Assembly: GCA_043798375.1 (NCBI GenBank)
Contig: JAZDOS010000006.1
Location: forward strand, 1 to 64,000
Length of the DNA: 64,000 bases
Direction of reading: 5' to 3'
From: JAPLMI01 sp043798375
GTDB taxonomy: Bacteria > Omnitrophota > Gorgyraeia > 2-01-FULL-45-10
The notes below the pieces were generated by a model that ran no database searches, had not been told where the DNA came from, and was given only the letters and a program-made list of their open reading frames with translations. Positions 39,976 through 47,585 of the stretch are shown here, in pieces (the first letter of the stretch is position 1; every line of letters starts with the position of its first letter). Both the position numbers and the translations under genes were made by a program.

Positions 39976-40052
39976 AGCTATAATTACCTTAAGATATTAT
40001 CATTAATGGAAGGTATATTTTAATATAAAGACGCCGGCGGGTCAATAAAATT

Positions 40053-40086
40053 TATCCCGCAAAATTTATCCCGCATGTTATCCCGC
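40053..40086. repeat. Three TATCCCGC direct repeats upstream of fhs
   Basis: TATCCCGC occurs at 40053-40060, 40067-40074 and 40079-40086, with 14- and 12-base steps, within an AT-rich stretch between fhs and rnhB. It could be an operator array upstream of fhs or another simple repeat. Confidence 0.45.
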
Positions 40087-40097
40087 AAAAACTTTTA

Positions 40098-40159
40098 CCG
40101 ATACAACCTGCGAGGTTTGCCGGCAGCCGTCTACCGGTTAACCTCGCAGGTTGTATCGG
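40098..40159. repeat. 20-bp perfect inverted repeat at the rnhB 3' end
   Basis: Arms at 40098-40117 and 40140-40159 pair perfectly around a 22-base loop. The core AACCTCGCAGGTTG is shared with the palindrome at 45648-45696. The right arm encodes the last residues of RnhB (YRYNLRG), so the repeat supplies that gene's tail and stop. It may also end transcription. Confidence 0.8.
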
Positions 40160-40791
40160 TATTTCGCCAGCGATTTGACCGGCTGGAAGCTGAAACGGTG
40201 GATGGGTGACGGGCCATGCTCTTCCAGGGCCTTCATGTGGAGTCTTGTGCCGTAGCCCTTATGCCTGGCGAACCCGTATTGCGGATAAAGGCTGTCGTAT
40301 TTTACCATGATGCGGTCTCGGGTGACCTTTGCGACGATCGATGCGGCCGCTATCGAGAGGCTCTTCGAGTCGCCGCCCACGATGCACTTGATCGGGCATT
40401 TCGTCGGAAGCTTCATGCGCCCGTCAACAAGAGCGTATTCGGGTTTGGCCTTGAGATTATCTACGGCTTCCTGCATGGCCCTGACGGTGGCCCGGTAGAT
40501 ATTGATCCGGTCTATCGTCTTCTCGTCGATGATGCCGACGCCGACAAATGCCTTATCGAGTATCTCGCGGTAGGCCCTCTCTCTTTTTTTGGGGGATAAT
40601 CTTTTGGAATCGTCTATATCTTCTAAAAAATTGAAATCCTTGAGAATGACTGCGCCCGCGACGACAGGGCCGGCCAGCGGCCCGCGGCCTGCCTCATCGA
40701 TTCCGGCGATCAGCTTGAAGCCCTGGCTATTCAGCCTCTTCTCTATCTTGAGGAGGATTTTTCGTCTCAGAGTGTTCGATCTTCTCTTCAA
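40138..40791 (-). CDS. rnhB: Ribonuclease HII
   Basis: RnhB cleaves RNA in RNA/DNA hybrids, including single ribonucleotides. The 217-residue product has KLIAGIDEAGRGPLAGPVVAGAVIL near residue 24 (the DE catalytic pair), DSKRLSPKKRE, LVDGRMKL and CIVGGDSKSLSIAAASIVAKVTRDR. Its start overlaps rplS by 65 bases; a later ATG is not available before the catalytic motif, so the overlap seems real or the start is a weaker codon. Its C-terminus comes from a palindromic repeat. Confidence 0.94.
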   Translation of the reverse strand: MKRRSNTLRRKILLKIEKRLNSQGFKLIAGIDEAGRGPLAGPVVAGAVILKDFNFLEDIDDSKRLSPKKRERAYREILDKAFVGVGIIDEKTIDRINIYRATVRAMQEAVDNLKAKPEYALVDGRMKLPTKCPIKCIVGGDSKSLSIAAASIVAKVTRDRIMVKYDSLYPQYGFARHKGYGTRLHMKALEEHGPSPIHRFSFQPVKSLAKYRYNLRG

Positions 40792-41116
40792 CCTTCGTCT
40801 CTTTTCCGACCTTCTTCTTCAGGTAATAGAGCTTCGCTCTTTTTACGTCGCCCTTCTTCACAACCTCGATCTTGTCGATAGACGGTGAGTGCAGCGGGAA
40901 TACCATCTCCACGCCTTCGCCGTACGAAACCTTGCGAACGGTAAAGGTCTCGGTGAGGCCGGATCCTGCGCGCGCTATAACGATGCCCTCGAAAGTCTGC
41001 AGCCTCGTCTTACCCTCTTCAACGATCTTCACGGCCACATCTACCGTATCACCGACATTGAACTGCGATATGTCTTTCTTCAGGAACTTTGATTCAATCA
41101 GCTTGATCTTGTCCAT
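40727..41116 (-). CDS. rplS: 50S ribosomal protein L19
   Basis: The 129-residue product reads FNVGDTVDVAVKIVEEGKTRLQTFEGIVIARAGSGLTETFTVRKVSYGEGVEMVFPLHSPSIDKIEVVKKGDVKRAKLYYL, the complete L19 fold. A charged C-terminal extension (KETKVEEKIEHSETKNPPQD) is about 15-20 residues longer than in E. coli. It sits in the usual rpsP-trmD-rplS-rnhB order. Confidence 0.97.
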   Translation of the reverse strand: MDKIKLIESKFLKKDISQFNVGDTVDVAVKIVEEGKTRLQTFEGIVIARAGSGLTETFTVRKVSYGEGVEMVFPLHSPSIDKIEVVKKGDVKRAKLYYLKKKVGKETKVEEKIEHSETKNPPQDREEAE

Positions 41117-41138
41117 TTCCTCTCCTTGTTATCGTTAC

Positions 41139-41882
41139 TTATTTCTTTTCCTTAAGCAGATCCGGCCTTCTCGCTCTCGTCCTCTTAATCGCTTCTCCCC
41201 TTCTCCATTCTTCTATTTTCTTGTGGTTTCCGCTTAACAGCACTCCGGGGGCATTCATCCCCCGGTACTCCGCAGGACGTGTATATTGCGGATATTCCAG
41301 TAAGTCATCTTCAAACGATTCGCGCTTTATCGAATCGTTATGCCCCAGGACTCCCGGGATAAGCCGAACTACAGAATCTATTACAATAAGCGCCGGAATC
41401 TCGCCGCACGTCAATATATAATCTCCTATCGATATCTCTTCGTCGGCCAGTTCTCTTATACGCTCGTCAACGCCTTCATAGTGCCCGCAGATGAGGACGA
41501 GCCGCCTCTCTTTAGCGAGCCTCTTCGCAATCTTCTGATCGTATTTCTTTCCCTGCGGCGTCAGTAATACTACCTTTGGCCTACGCTTCGGTGTTCGGTA
41601 TTCGGTGTTCGGTGTTCGTTCTTTTTCGACAACCGACAACCGACAACCGACAACCGATTTCAGTTCTTTTAACGCCCGCCAGATCGGCTCGATCTTCATC
41701 ACCATCCCCGCGCCGCCGCCGAACGGCTTGTCATCCGCCGTCTTGTGGAAATCATCAGTCCAGTCACGGAGATTATGAACCTTTATCGTGACGAGCCCCT
41801 TATTCTGGGCGCGTTTCAAGATCGATTCGCCGAGAATATTCTCGAACATCCCGGGAAAGAGCGTCAGTACGTCGATTTTCAT
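41139..41882 (-). CDS. trmD: tRNA (guanine37-N1)-methyltransferase, with repeat insertion
   Basis: TrmD methylates G37 of tRNAs reading CNN codons and is essential in most bacteria. The 247-residue product has KIDVLTLFPGMFENIL, DKPFGGGAGMVMKIEPI, LICGHYEGVDERI, SIGDYILTCGEIPALIVID and the C-terminal LLSGNHKKIEEWRR. Between residues about 74 and 98 an in-frame segment (VVGCRLSVVEKERTPNTEYR) has no counterpart in typical TrmD and is encoded by heptanucleotide repeats at 41586-41663. The insert falls before the knotted SAM site, probably in a surface loop. Confidence 0.95.
   Translation of the reverse strand: MKIDVLTLFPGMFENILGESILKRAQNKGLVTIKVHNLRDWTDDFHKTADDKPFGGGAGMVMKIEPIWRALKELKSVVGCRLSVVEKERTPNTEYRTPKRRPKVVLLTPQGKKYDQKIAKRLAKERRLVLICGHYEGVDERIRELADEEISIGDYILTCGEIPALIVIDSVVRLIPGVLGHNDSIKRESFEDDLLEYPQYTRPAEYRGMNAPGVLLSGNHKKIEEWRRGEAIKRTRARRPDLLKEKK
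41586..41663. repeat. Heptanucleotide tandem arrays inside trmD
   Basis: Two arrays of 7-bp units meet head to head: about four GTGTTCG-type units followed, after a T-rich spacer, by four CGACAAC-type units. The total of 78 bases keeps the trmD frame. Related 7-bp arrays lie at 41886-41968 and 44045-44075. Confidence 0.85.
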
Positions 41883-41885
41883 AGT

Positions 41886-41968
41886 TTTTCGGTTTGCGGT
41901 TTTCGGTTTGCGGTTTTTGGTCTTCGGACGACGATAACCGAGAACCTATAACCGATAACCGAATCTTC
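41886..41968. repeat. Heptanucleotide arrays between rpsP and trmD
   Basis: Five or six GGTTTNC units with 7-bp period are followed by four ATAACCG-type units, forming an inverted arrangement of the same design as in trmD. It fills the gap between rpsP and trmD. Confidence 0.8.
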
Positions 41969-41970
41969 AA

Positions 41971-42219
41971 TTATGCCTTAATTCCCTGCTTCTTCAATAA
42001 TGTCTTCACTATCGCTGACGGTATCGCGCCGACTCCGATCCAGTATTCCGCGCGCTCCTTCTTCACAAAGACAGTCGCCGGATCCGTCTTCGGATCGTAG
42101 TAACCGAGGATCTCGATAGGCCTCGAATCCCGCGCCCTCCTCTTATCCACGACGATGATCCTGTGAACCGGTTTCTTCAACGCCCCCATCCTCTTTAGCC
42201 TTATGACTGCTGGCATCAT
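41971..42219 (-). CDS. rpsP: 30S ribosomal protein S16
   Basis: The 82-residue product reads VIRLKRMGALKKPVHRIIVVDKRRARDSRPIEILGYYDPKTDP, the S16 signature, and ends in a lysine-rich tail. Length is normal. It is first in the rpsP-trmD-rplS-rnhB unit, 75 bases after murA's stop, with GGAGGAAATG at the start. Confidence 0.97.
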   Translation of the reverse strand: MMPAVIRLKRMGALKKPVHRIIVVDKRRARDSRPIEILGYYDPKTDPATVFVKKERAEYWIGVGAIPSAIVKTLLKKQGIKA

Positions 42220-42294
42220 TTCCTCCGATTTGCTATTGTTTGCCCGTAGGCAAATCGTCCCGAGCCGCTGGTTATTCCGTGCGGCGGCGAGGGA

Positions 42295-43560
42295 CTACTT
42301 TTCTTTCTCTCTCCACACCCTCGCTCCAAGCTTCACGAGTTTCTCTTCGATAAACTCATACCCCCTGTCTAAATGGTAGATCCTCTGAACATCGGTCCTG
42401 CCTTTCGCGACGAGCCCCGCAAGCACAAGCGCCGCGGATGCCCGCAGGTCCGACGCCATAACAGGAGCGCCGCTTAAATTTTTCACGCCTTTTACGATAG
42501 CGCTGGCGCCCTCCAGTAAAATATTCGCGCCCATCCTGTTAAGTTCGCTTACATGAATAAATCTTTCCGGGTATATCTTTTCGGTTATGACGCTTATTCC
42601 GTCGGTTACCGCCATCAGGCTCATGAACTGGGCCTGCATATCCGTAGGAAACCCCGGATACGGAAGCGTCGTGACATCCATCGGTTTAAGCCGTTTTGTG
42701 TAACGCACGCGCAAGCCGCCCGGAATATTCCGCACATCCAATCCTGCCTCCGCAAGCTTATCTATGAGCGCGACAAGATGCTCTGGTATCACATGCTTTA
42801 AAGTTATATCGCCCTTCGTTACGGCCGCCGCTAATATATAAGTGCCGGCCTCGATCCTGTCGGGGATCACGGTGTGCTCCGCGCCGCGCAATCGCTTCAC
42901 GCCTTCGATTATTATCCTGTGCGTGCCGTGCCCTTTTATCCTTGCGCCCATCTTTATGAGAAAATGCGCAAGGTCGACAACTTCCGGTTCGGACGCGGCG
43001 TTCTCGATAACGGTAACACCTTCTGCCAGTGTCGCGGCCATCATCGTATTGTCTGTCGCAAGCACGCTCGACCCGAAGTGGCCCCCAAGATAAACATTGC
43101 CGCCGCGCAACTTTCTACCGTCAGCTATTATGTATCCCTTCTCGACCTTTATGTCGGCGCCAAGCGCCTTTAAACCTTTCAGATGAAGGTCGATCGGACG
43201 CGGCCCGATAACGCAGCCGCCGGGAAACGACACCTTGGCCCTCCTCTGCTTCGCCAGTAACGGGCCGAGCACGCATATGGACGCGCGCATCGTCGAGACA
43301 AGCTCATAAGGCGCGACGTATCTCTTATAGCCTTTCGGCTCGACGATGATTGAACTTCGTTCCTGCTGAACGCGCGCTCCAAGGTTCTTCAGGATTTTCG
43401 TCATCGTCGACATGTCGCGAAGGTCCGGTATGTTGTGTATAACCGATTTTTCGTCGGACAACAGCGTTGCCGCCAGTATAGGCAGGCACGCGTTCTTCGC
43501 GCCGCTTATCGAAACGGCCCCTTTGAGCGCTCTTGCGCCTTCTATGACTAATTTATCCAT
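42295..43560 (-). CDS. murA: UDP-N-acetylglucosamine 1-carboxyvinyltransferase
   Basis: MurA transfers enolpyruvate to UDP-GlcNAc in the first committed step of peptidoglycan synthesis. The 421-residue product has SGAKNACLPILAATLL near residue 19, the loop PGGCVIGPRPIDLHLKGL with the PEP-binding Cys near residue 116, and PYPGFPTDMQAQFMSLM. The cysteine suggests fosfomycin sensitivity. It overlaps the end of prmC by 13 bases. Confidence 0.96.
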   Translation of the reverse strand: MDKLVIEGARALKGAVSISGAKNACLPILAATLLSDEKSVIHNIPDLRDMSTMTKILKNLGARVQQERSSIIVEPKGYKRYVAPYELVSTMRASICVLGPLLAKQRRAKVSFPGGCVIGPRPIDLHLKGLKALGADIKVEKGYIIADGRKLRGGNVYLGGHFGSSVLATDNTMMAATLAEGVTVIENAASEPEVVDLAHFLIKMGARIKGHGTHRIIIEGVKRLRGAEHTVIPDRIEAGTYILAAAVTKGDITLKHVIPEHLVALIDKLAEAGLDVRNIPGGLRVRYTKRLKPMDVTTLPYPGFPTDMQAQFMSLMAVTDGISVITEKIYPERFIHVSELNRMGANILLEGASAIVKGVKNLSGAPVMASDLRASAALVLAGLVAKGRTDVQRIYHLDRGYEFIEEKLVKLGARVWREKEK

Positions 43561-44222
43561 CGCGCAACCACAACCCTGTCGATTCCGTTAAAATCTTTCT
43601 TTATGCCTGTAACTTTAAATGCCCCGGCGCGGCCGATAATCTTCCTCACCTCGCCGGCCTGTCCGAAACCTATCTCGAACACTAAATATCCGCCGCTATT
43701 TAAGCATCGAGGCGCTTCCTGAACGATCCTTCTGTAAAAACCTAAACCATCCTCCCCGCCGTCGAGCGCCAATCGCGGTTCCTTCAACACCTCTTTCTGG
43801 AGCGTTTCGAACTCAAATCCCGCGATATACGGCGGATTAGAGACAATAAGATCATATCTTCCTTTGATATTATTGAAAAGGTCGCTCGAAACAAATTCTA
43901 TGTTATGTCCGGCGCCAAGTCTTGAACTGTTTTTCCTGGCCAACGCGAGCGCTTCTTCCGAAATATCGGAAGCGATTATTTTACAGTCGGGCAATGTTTT
44001 TGTCAATGCAATTGCGATATTTCCGGAACCTGTACACAAGTCCAGTATTGCGTATTGAGTACTGTGTATTGAGTAAAAAATTTCAGTTACGGTTTCAACC
44101 AATAACTCCGTCTCGGGCCGCGGAATAAAAACGCGCTCATCGACCAGAAAATCCATCCCGCAGAATTCTGCATGGCCGACTATGTACTGTATAGGCGTAT
44201 ATGGGGCTGTCGTATTCATCAT
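43548..44222 (-). CDS. prmC: Release factor glutamine methyltransferase, short form with repeat insertion
   Basis: PrmC methylates the GGQ glutamine of release factors. The Rossmann methyltransferase domain is complete: FIPRPETELLVE, LDLCTGSGNIAIAL, and the catalytic NPPYI near residue 137. At 224 residues it lacks the roughly 60-80-residue helical N-terminal domain of typical PrmC, and no frame for it exists between this start and prfA. Just before LDLCTGSG, the stretch FYSIHSTQYA is encoded by a 7-bp tandem array (44045-44075). It lies after prfA, its usual partner. Confidence 0.88.
   Translation of the reverse strand: MMNTTAPYTPIQYIVGHAEFCGMDFLVDERVFIPRPETELLVETVTEIFYSIHSTQYAILDLCTGSGNIAIALTKTLPDCKIIASDISEEALALARKNSSRLGAGHNIEFVSSDLFNNIKGRYDLIVSNPPYIAGFEFETLQKEVLKEPRLALDGGEDGLGFYRRIVQEAPRCLNSGGYLVFEIGFGQAGEVRKIIGRAGAFKVTGIKKDFNGIDRVVVARWIN
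44045..44075. repeat. Heptanucleotide tandem array inside prmC
   Basis: GTATTGC, GTATTGA, GTACTGT, GTATTGA, GTA: about 4.4 units of a 7-bp repeat, in frame within prmC, just before the SAM-binding motif. Confidence 0.85.
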
Positions 44223-44250
44223 ATATTTTATGATACCTTTCCCGCAACAC

Positions 44251-44300
44251 CCGCAACATACCTTTAAAAAAGTTCAATTTACTATCAAGTTATGTTGCGG
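44251..44300. terminator. Inverted repeat at the prfA 3' end
   Basis: CCGCAACATA (44251-44260) pairs with TATGTTGCGG (44291-44300) across a 30-base loop that includes the prfA stop. The right arm is within the last prfA codons. No U-tract follows, so it may be a repeat rather than a terminator. Confidence 0.4.
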
Positions 44301-45361
44301 AATAATCTTAATTTCTTATCTTCGGCCTTCAGCGCATCGACAACCTCATCCAGCTCGCCCTCGAGAACCTCTTCCAGATTATGGACAGTAAAGCCGATCC
44401 TGTGGTCGGTAATACGCCTGTCGGGAAAATTATAGGTCCTGATCTTTTCCGAGCGGTCGCCTGAACCGACCTGCGCCCTGCGCGAGGCGGCAATTCTTGA
44501 ATCCTGCGCGGTCTTCTTCATGTCAAAAAGCCTGGCCCTTAAGACCCGCATGGCCTTGGCCTTATTCTTAAGCTGCGACCTCTCGTCCTGGCACGTTACC
44601 ACTATTCCCGTCGGCAGGTGCGTGAGACGGACAGCCGAGTCTGTCCTGTTAACACCCTGGCCGCCCTTTCCGCCGGCTCTAAAAACATCTATCCTCAAAT
44701 CTTCCGTCTTGATATCTATCTCGACATCTTCGGCCTCCGGCAATACCGCTACCGTCGCCGCCGAAGTGTGAATCCTCCCCGAAGCTTCCGTGTCGGGAAC
44801 GCGCTGGACCCTGTGCGTGCCGCTCTCAAACTTAAGCCTTCCGTAAACACCCTTGCCGGAGATCGCGCATATCACTTCCTTGTATCCGCCTTTTTCGGTG
44901 GCGCTCGAATCTATCAGTTCGAGCTTCCAGCCGTTTTTGGCGGCGTATTTCGAATACATCCTTAAGAGGTCCGCGGCGAACAGGCTTGCTTCAAGTCCGC
45001 CGGTGCCCGCCCTTATCTCGAGTATTATATCTTTGTCGCTAAAAGTCTCTTTTTCCAATAGTAACTCTTCCAGCCGCCGCTTGGAATTTTCGAGCGCGAT
45101 TTTAAGTTTATGCTTTTCCTCCTCGGCAAGAACCAGAAATTCCTTATCGTGCGTCTTCTCGGACAGGACCTTCTCCATATCCAAAAGGTCCTTCGAGAGC
45201 CTAATGTGCTCATTATAACCCTGGACAAGCGGAGTAAGGCCCGCAAGCTCTTTCGCGTAGCCCTGGTACTTGCTTGTGCTGGCGATCACCTTTGGATCGG
45301 CCAGGAGCTCGTGGAGCTTGTCGTACCGCTTCTTCTTATCTTCGAATACCTTATCGATCAT
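44285..45361 (-). CDS. prfA: Peptide chain release factor 1
   Basis: RF1 terminates translation at UAA and UAG. The 358-residue product has the family layout: a helical N-domain, EIRAGTGGLEASLFAADL, KFESGTHRVQRVPDTEASGRIHTSAATVAVLPEAE, and the catalytic GGQ in RAGGKGGQGVNRTDSAVRLTHLPTGI near residue 233. Length normal. It ends one base before rpmE begins in transcription order and is followed by prmC. Confidence 0.97.
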   Translation of the reverse strand: MIDKVFEDKKKRYDKLHELLADPKVIASTSKYQGYAKELAGLTPLVQGYNEHIRLSKDLLDMEKVLSEKTHDKEFLVLAEEEKHKLKIALENSKRRLEELLLEKETFSDKDIILEIRAGTGGLEASLFAADLLRMYSKYAAKNGWKLELIDSSATEKGGYKEVICAISGKGVYGRLKFESGTHRVQRVPDTEASGRIHTSAATVAVLPEAEDVEIDIKTEDLRIDVFRAGGKGGQGVNRTDSAVRLTHLPTGIVVTCQDERSQLKNKAKAMRVLRARLFDMKKTAQDSRIAASRRAQVGSGDRSEKIRTYNFPDRRITDHRIGFTVHNLEEVLEGELDEVVDALKAEDKKLRLFRNIT

Positions 45362-45362
45362 C

Positions 45363-45632
45363 TTATTCCGGCTTCGGATGTTCTTCCTTCTTTATCTCCT
45401 GAGGCTCAACGACCCTGTCTTTTTTCGTCTTTACTTTGCCGGCGTAACGTTTGGCAAACTTCTCGACGCGCCCCGCAGAGTCAAGCAGTTTCTGCTTGCC
45501 GGTAAAGAACGGGTGGCACTTCGAGCAGATATCGACGTGGATACCCTGCTTTGTCGAGCGGGTATGTATCACCTCGCCGCAGACGCATGCTATCGTCGTC
45601 TCTTTGTACTCCGGATGAATTTTGTCCTTCAT
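45363..45632 (-). CDS. rpmE: 50S ribosomal protein L31
   Basis: Starting at ATG 45632 after AAGGAGG, the 89-residue product begins MKDKIHPEYKETTIACVCGEVI and has a zinc-type pair CVC…CSKCHPFFTGKQ. This is the Zn-containing (C+) L31. A lysine-rich tail of about 20 residues extends the usual 65-70. A longer upstream frame overlaps rho and the palindrome and is not the gene. Confidence 0.95.
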   Translation of the reverse strand: MKDKIHPEYKETTIACVCGEVIHTRSTKQGIHVDICSKCHPFFTGKQKLLDSAGRVEKFAKRYAGKVKTKKDRVVEPQEIKKEEHPKPE

Positions 45633-45647
45633 CGTATCCTCCTTGTC

Positions 45648-45696
45648 AACCTCGCAGGTTGCCTTCACGGTAAACCGATAGGCAACCTGCGAGGTT
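45648..45696. repeat. 16-bp inverted repeat between rho and rpmE
   Basis: AACCTCGCAGGTTGCC (45648-45663) pairs perfectly with 45681-45696 across a 17-base loop. It shares the AACCTCGCAGGTTG core with 40098-40159. It lies 10 bases after the rho stop and may limit read-through. Confidence 0.75.
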
Positions 45697-45706
45697 ATAT
45701 ATACGG

Positions 45707-46954
45707 TTATTTGTTCATTGACATCAAAAACTCGGCGTTCGTCTTCGATTTCGCGAGCTTTTCGATCAATAACTGCATCGCCTCGTCGGTATTGAGGTCG
45801 TTCAATACCTTCCTCATGAGCCATATCCGCTTCAGCTCGTCGGGATGGACAAGTAGTTCCTCTTTCCTCGTATTCGACCGTTTTATATCGATCGCGGGAT
45901 ATATGCGCTTCTGGAAAAGGTTCCTGTCCATCTGAAGCTCCATATTGCCGGTCCCCTTGAACTCCTCGAATATGACTTCATCCATACGCGATCCGGTATC
46001 AACGAGGGCCGTCGCGATGATCGTCAGGCTCCCTCCCTCCTCGATGTTGCGGGCCGCGCCCAGGAAACGCTTTGGTTTCTGAAGCGCGTTCGAATCGACG
46101 CCGCCCGAGAGAATCTTTCCCGAATGCGGCACGCAAGCGTTGTACGCCCGCGCAAGCCTTGTGATCGAATCGAGAAGTATAACAACGTCCTTTTTCGATT
46201 CGACAAGGCGCTTCGCCTTCTCAAGCACAATCTCCGCGACCTGTATGTGCCTCTCTGACGGTTCGTCAAAAGTCGATGATATCACCTCGCCCTTTACGGA
46301 GCGCTGCATATCGGTAACTTCTTCCGGCCGTTCGTCTATCAGAAGGACGATCAGGACGGCCTCCGGATAGTTGGTCGTGACGGCGTTGGCGAATTTCTGC
46401 AATAATACGGTCTTGCCGCTGTAAGGCGGGGCGACTATCATGCCGCGTTGGCCCTTGCCGACCGGCGTCAGGAGATCCATTACCCTCATCGAAAGCTCGT
46501 CCGACTTCGTCTCAAGAATAAACCTCTCGTCCGGATAGAGAGGCGTCAGGTTGTCGAACAGGGTCTTGTCTTTCGTCTCGTCCGGGTTCCCGAAGTTCAC
46601 GGCCTCGACCTTAAGAAGCGCGAAATATCTTTCGCCTTCCTTCGGAGGCCTGATCTGGCCGCTTACCGTATCCCCTGTCCTCAGGTTGAACTTCCGTATC
46701 TGCGACGGTGATACATATATGTCGTCCGGGCCGGGCAGGTAATTGTAGTCGGGGCTTCTAAGAAACCCGAATCCGTCAGGCAATATCTCCAACACGCCTT
46801 CGCCGAAGATGAGGCCCTCCTTTTCGGTCCTCGCCTGAAGGATCCTGAATATGAGGTCCTGCTTCTTCAGGCCGCTTATTCCGTTCACGTTCAAATCCTT
46901 TGCGAGCTTCGTCAGCTCCAAGATACTCATCGCTTTCAGATCGGCTATTTCCAT
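45707..46954 (-). CDS. rho: Transcription termination factor Rho
   Basis: Rho is the RNA-dependent ATPase that terminates transcription. Start chosen at ATG 46954 after GGGAG, giving 415 residues; a longer frame to 46996 overlaps coaE. Features are the N-terminal helix bundle (MSILELTKLAKDLNVNGISGLKKQDLIFRIL), the RNA-binding OSB fold (GVLEILPDGFGFLRSPDYNYLPGPDDIYVSPSQIRKFNLRTGD), Walker A VAPPYSGKTVLL and DSITRLARAYN. Length and motifs are standard. Confidence 0.96.
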   Translation of the reverse strand: MEIADLKAMSILELTKLAKDLNVNGISGLKKQDLIFRILQARTEKEGLIFGEGVLEILPDGFGFLRSPDYNYLPGPDDIYVSPSQIRKFNLRTGDTVSGQIRPPKEGERYFALLKVEAVNFGNPDETKDKTLFDNLTPLYPDERFILETKSDELSMRVMDLLTPVGKGQRGMIVAPPYSGKTVLLQKFANAVTTNYPEAVLIVLLIDERPEEVTDMQRSVKGEVISSTFDEPSERHIQVAEIVLEKAKRLVESKKDVVILLDSITRLARAYNACVPHSGKILSGGVDSNALQKPKRFLGAARNIEEGGSLTIIATALVDTGSRMDEVIFEEFKGTGNMELQMDRNLFQKRIYPAIDIKRSNTRKEELLVHPDELKRIWLMRKVLNDLNTDEAMQLLIEKLAKSKTNAEFLMSMNK

Positions 46955-47535
46955 ACGATCTCCCTCCATACACTTCTTACCTGAGCCCTTGTCCATGACC
47001 TCGTCCGGCTGTTGTCGATTACGAAATCCGCCACTTCCATTTTCTTCCTTATCGGTAATTGATTTTTTATTCGTTTTAATATTTCCTCCCTTTCGATGCG
47101 GAATTTATTTTCGCATCTTTTTATTTGTTCGCTCTTTGAGCAAATGACCACTACTATCTTATCGGTTATCTTCGCCAAACCCGCTTCGATCAAAAGCGGC
47201 GCGTCTATAACCGCTACACCTCTACACCTGAGGCTTTTTAATTTTTTTCTGATTATTTTTATTACTTCAGGATGGACAATTCTATTGAGGCGCCGCAATT
47301 TTGACCGGCTCTCAAAAACCGCCTTCCCGAGCTTACGCCTGTCGATATTTGCGCGGCTATCCAGAATGTTCGCGCCGAATGTGCTGACAATTTTTCTATA
47401 CGCGATCGAACCTTTCTTAATGACCGTATGGGCTATCCGGTCGGCGTCTATCACTTTCGCGCCGAGAGATCTGAATATAGACCCGACAAATGTCTTTCCT
47501 GTGCCGAAACCGCCTGTCAGCCCTATAACCGTCAC
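46945..47535 (-). CDS. coaE: Dephospho-CoA kinase
   Basis: CoaE completes CoA synthesis by phosphorylating dephospho-CoA. The 196 residues start MTVIGLTGGFGTGKTFVGSIFRSLGAKVIDADRIAH (P-loop and acceptor-binding Asp) and have the LLIEAGL segment. The start is GTG 47535, at the end of a GC-rich hairpin (47536-47585), and its RBS is weak. Its product completes the pathway begun by panB and panE. Confidence 0.93.
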   Translation of the reverse strand: MTVIGLTGGFGTGKTFVGSIFRSLGAKVIDADRIAHTVIKKGSIAYRKIVSTFGANILDSRANIDRRKLGKAVFESRSKLRRLNRIVHPEVIKIIRKKLKSLRCRGVAVIDAPLLIEAGLAKITDKIVVVICSKSEQIKRCENKFRIEREEILKRIKNQLPIRKKMEVADFVIDNSRTRSWTRAQVRSVWREIVWK

Positions 47536-47585
47536 CCCGCACCTTCTTTCACCCCCTCACCCTCCAAAGAAGGTGCGGGGTTCAT
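47536..47585. repeat. ACCCCGC…GCGGGGT hairpin before coaE
   Basis: ACCCCGCACCTTCTTT pairs with AAAGAAGGTGCGGGGT across about 17 bases between glgA and coaE. A similar hairpin ending GGGGCGGGGTTCAT lies at 63703-63755. Both sit at a gene start. Confidence 0.65.

Noticed and set aside
41586..44075. CRISPR arrays
   Set aside because: The tandem arrays have 7-bp units with no spacers and no cas genes nearby.
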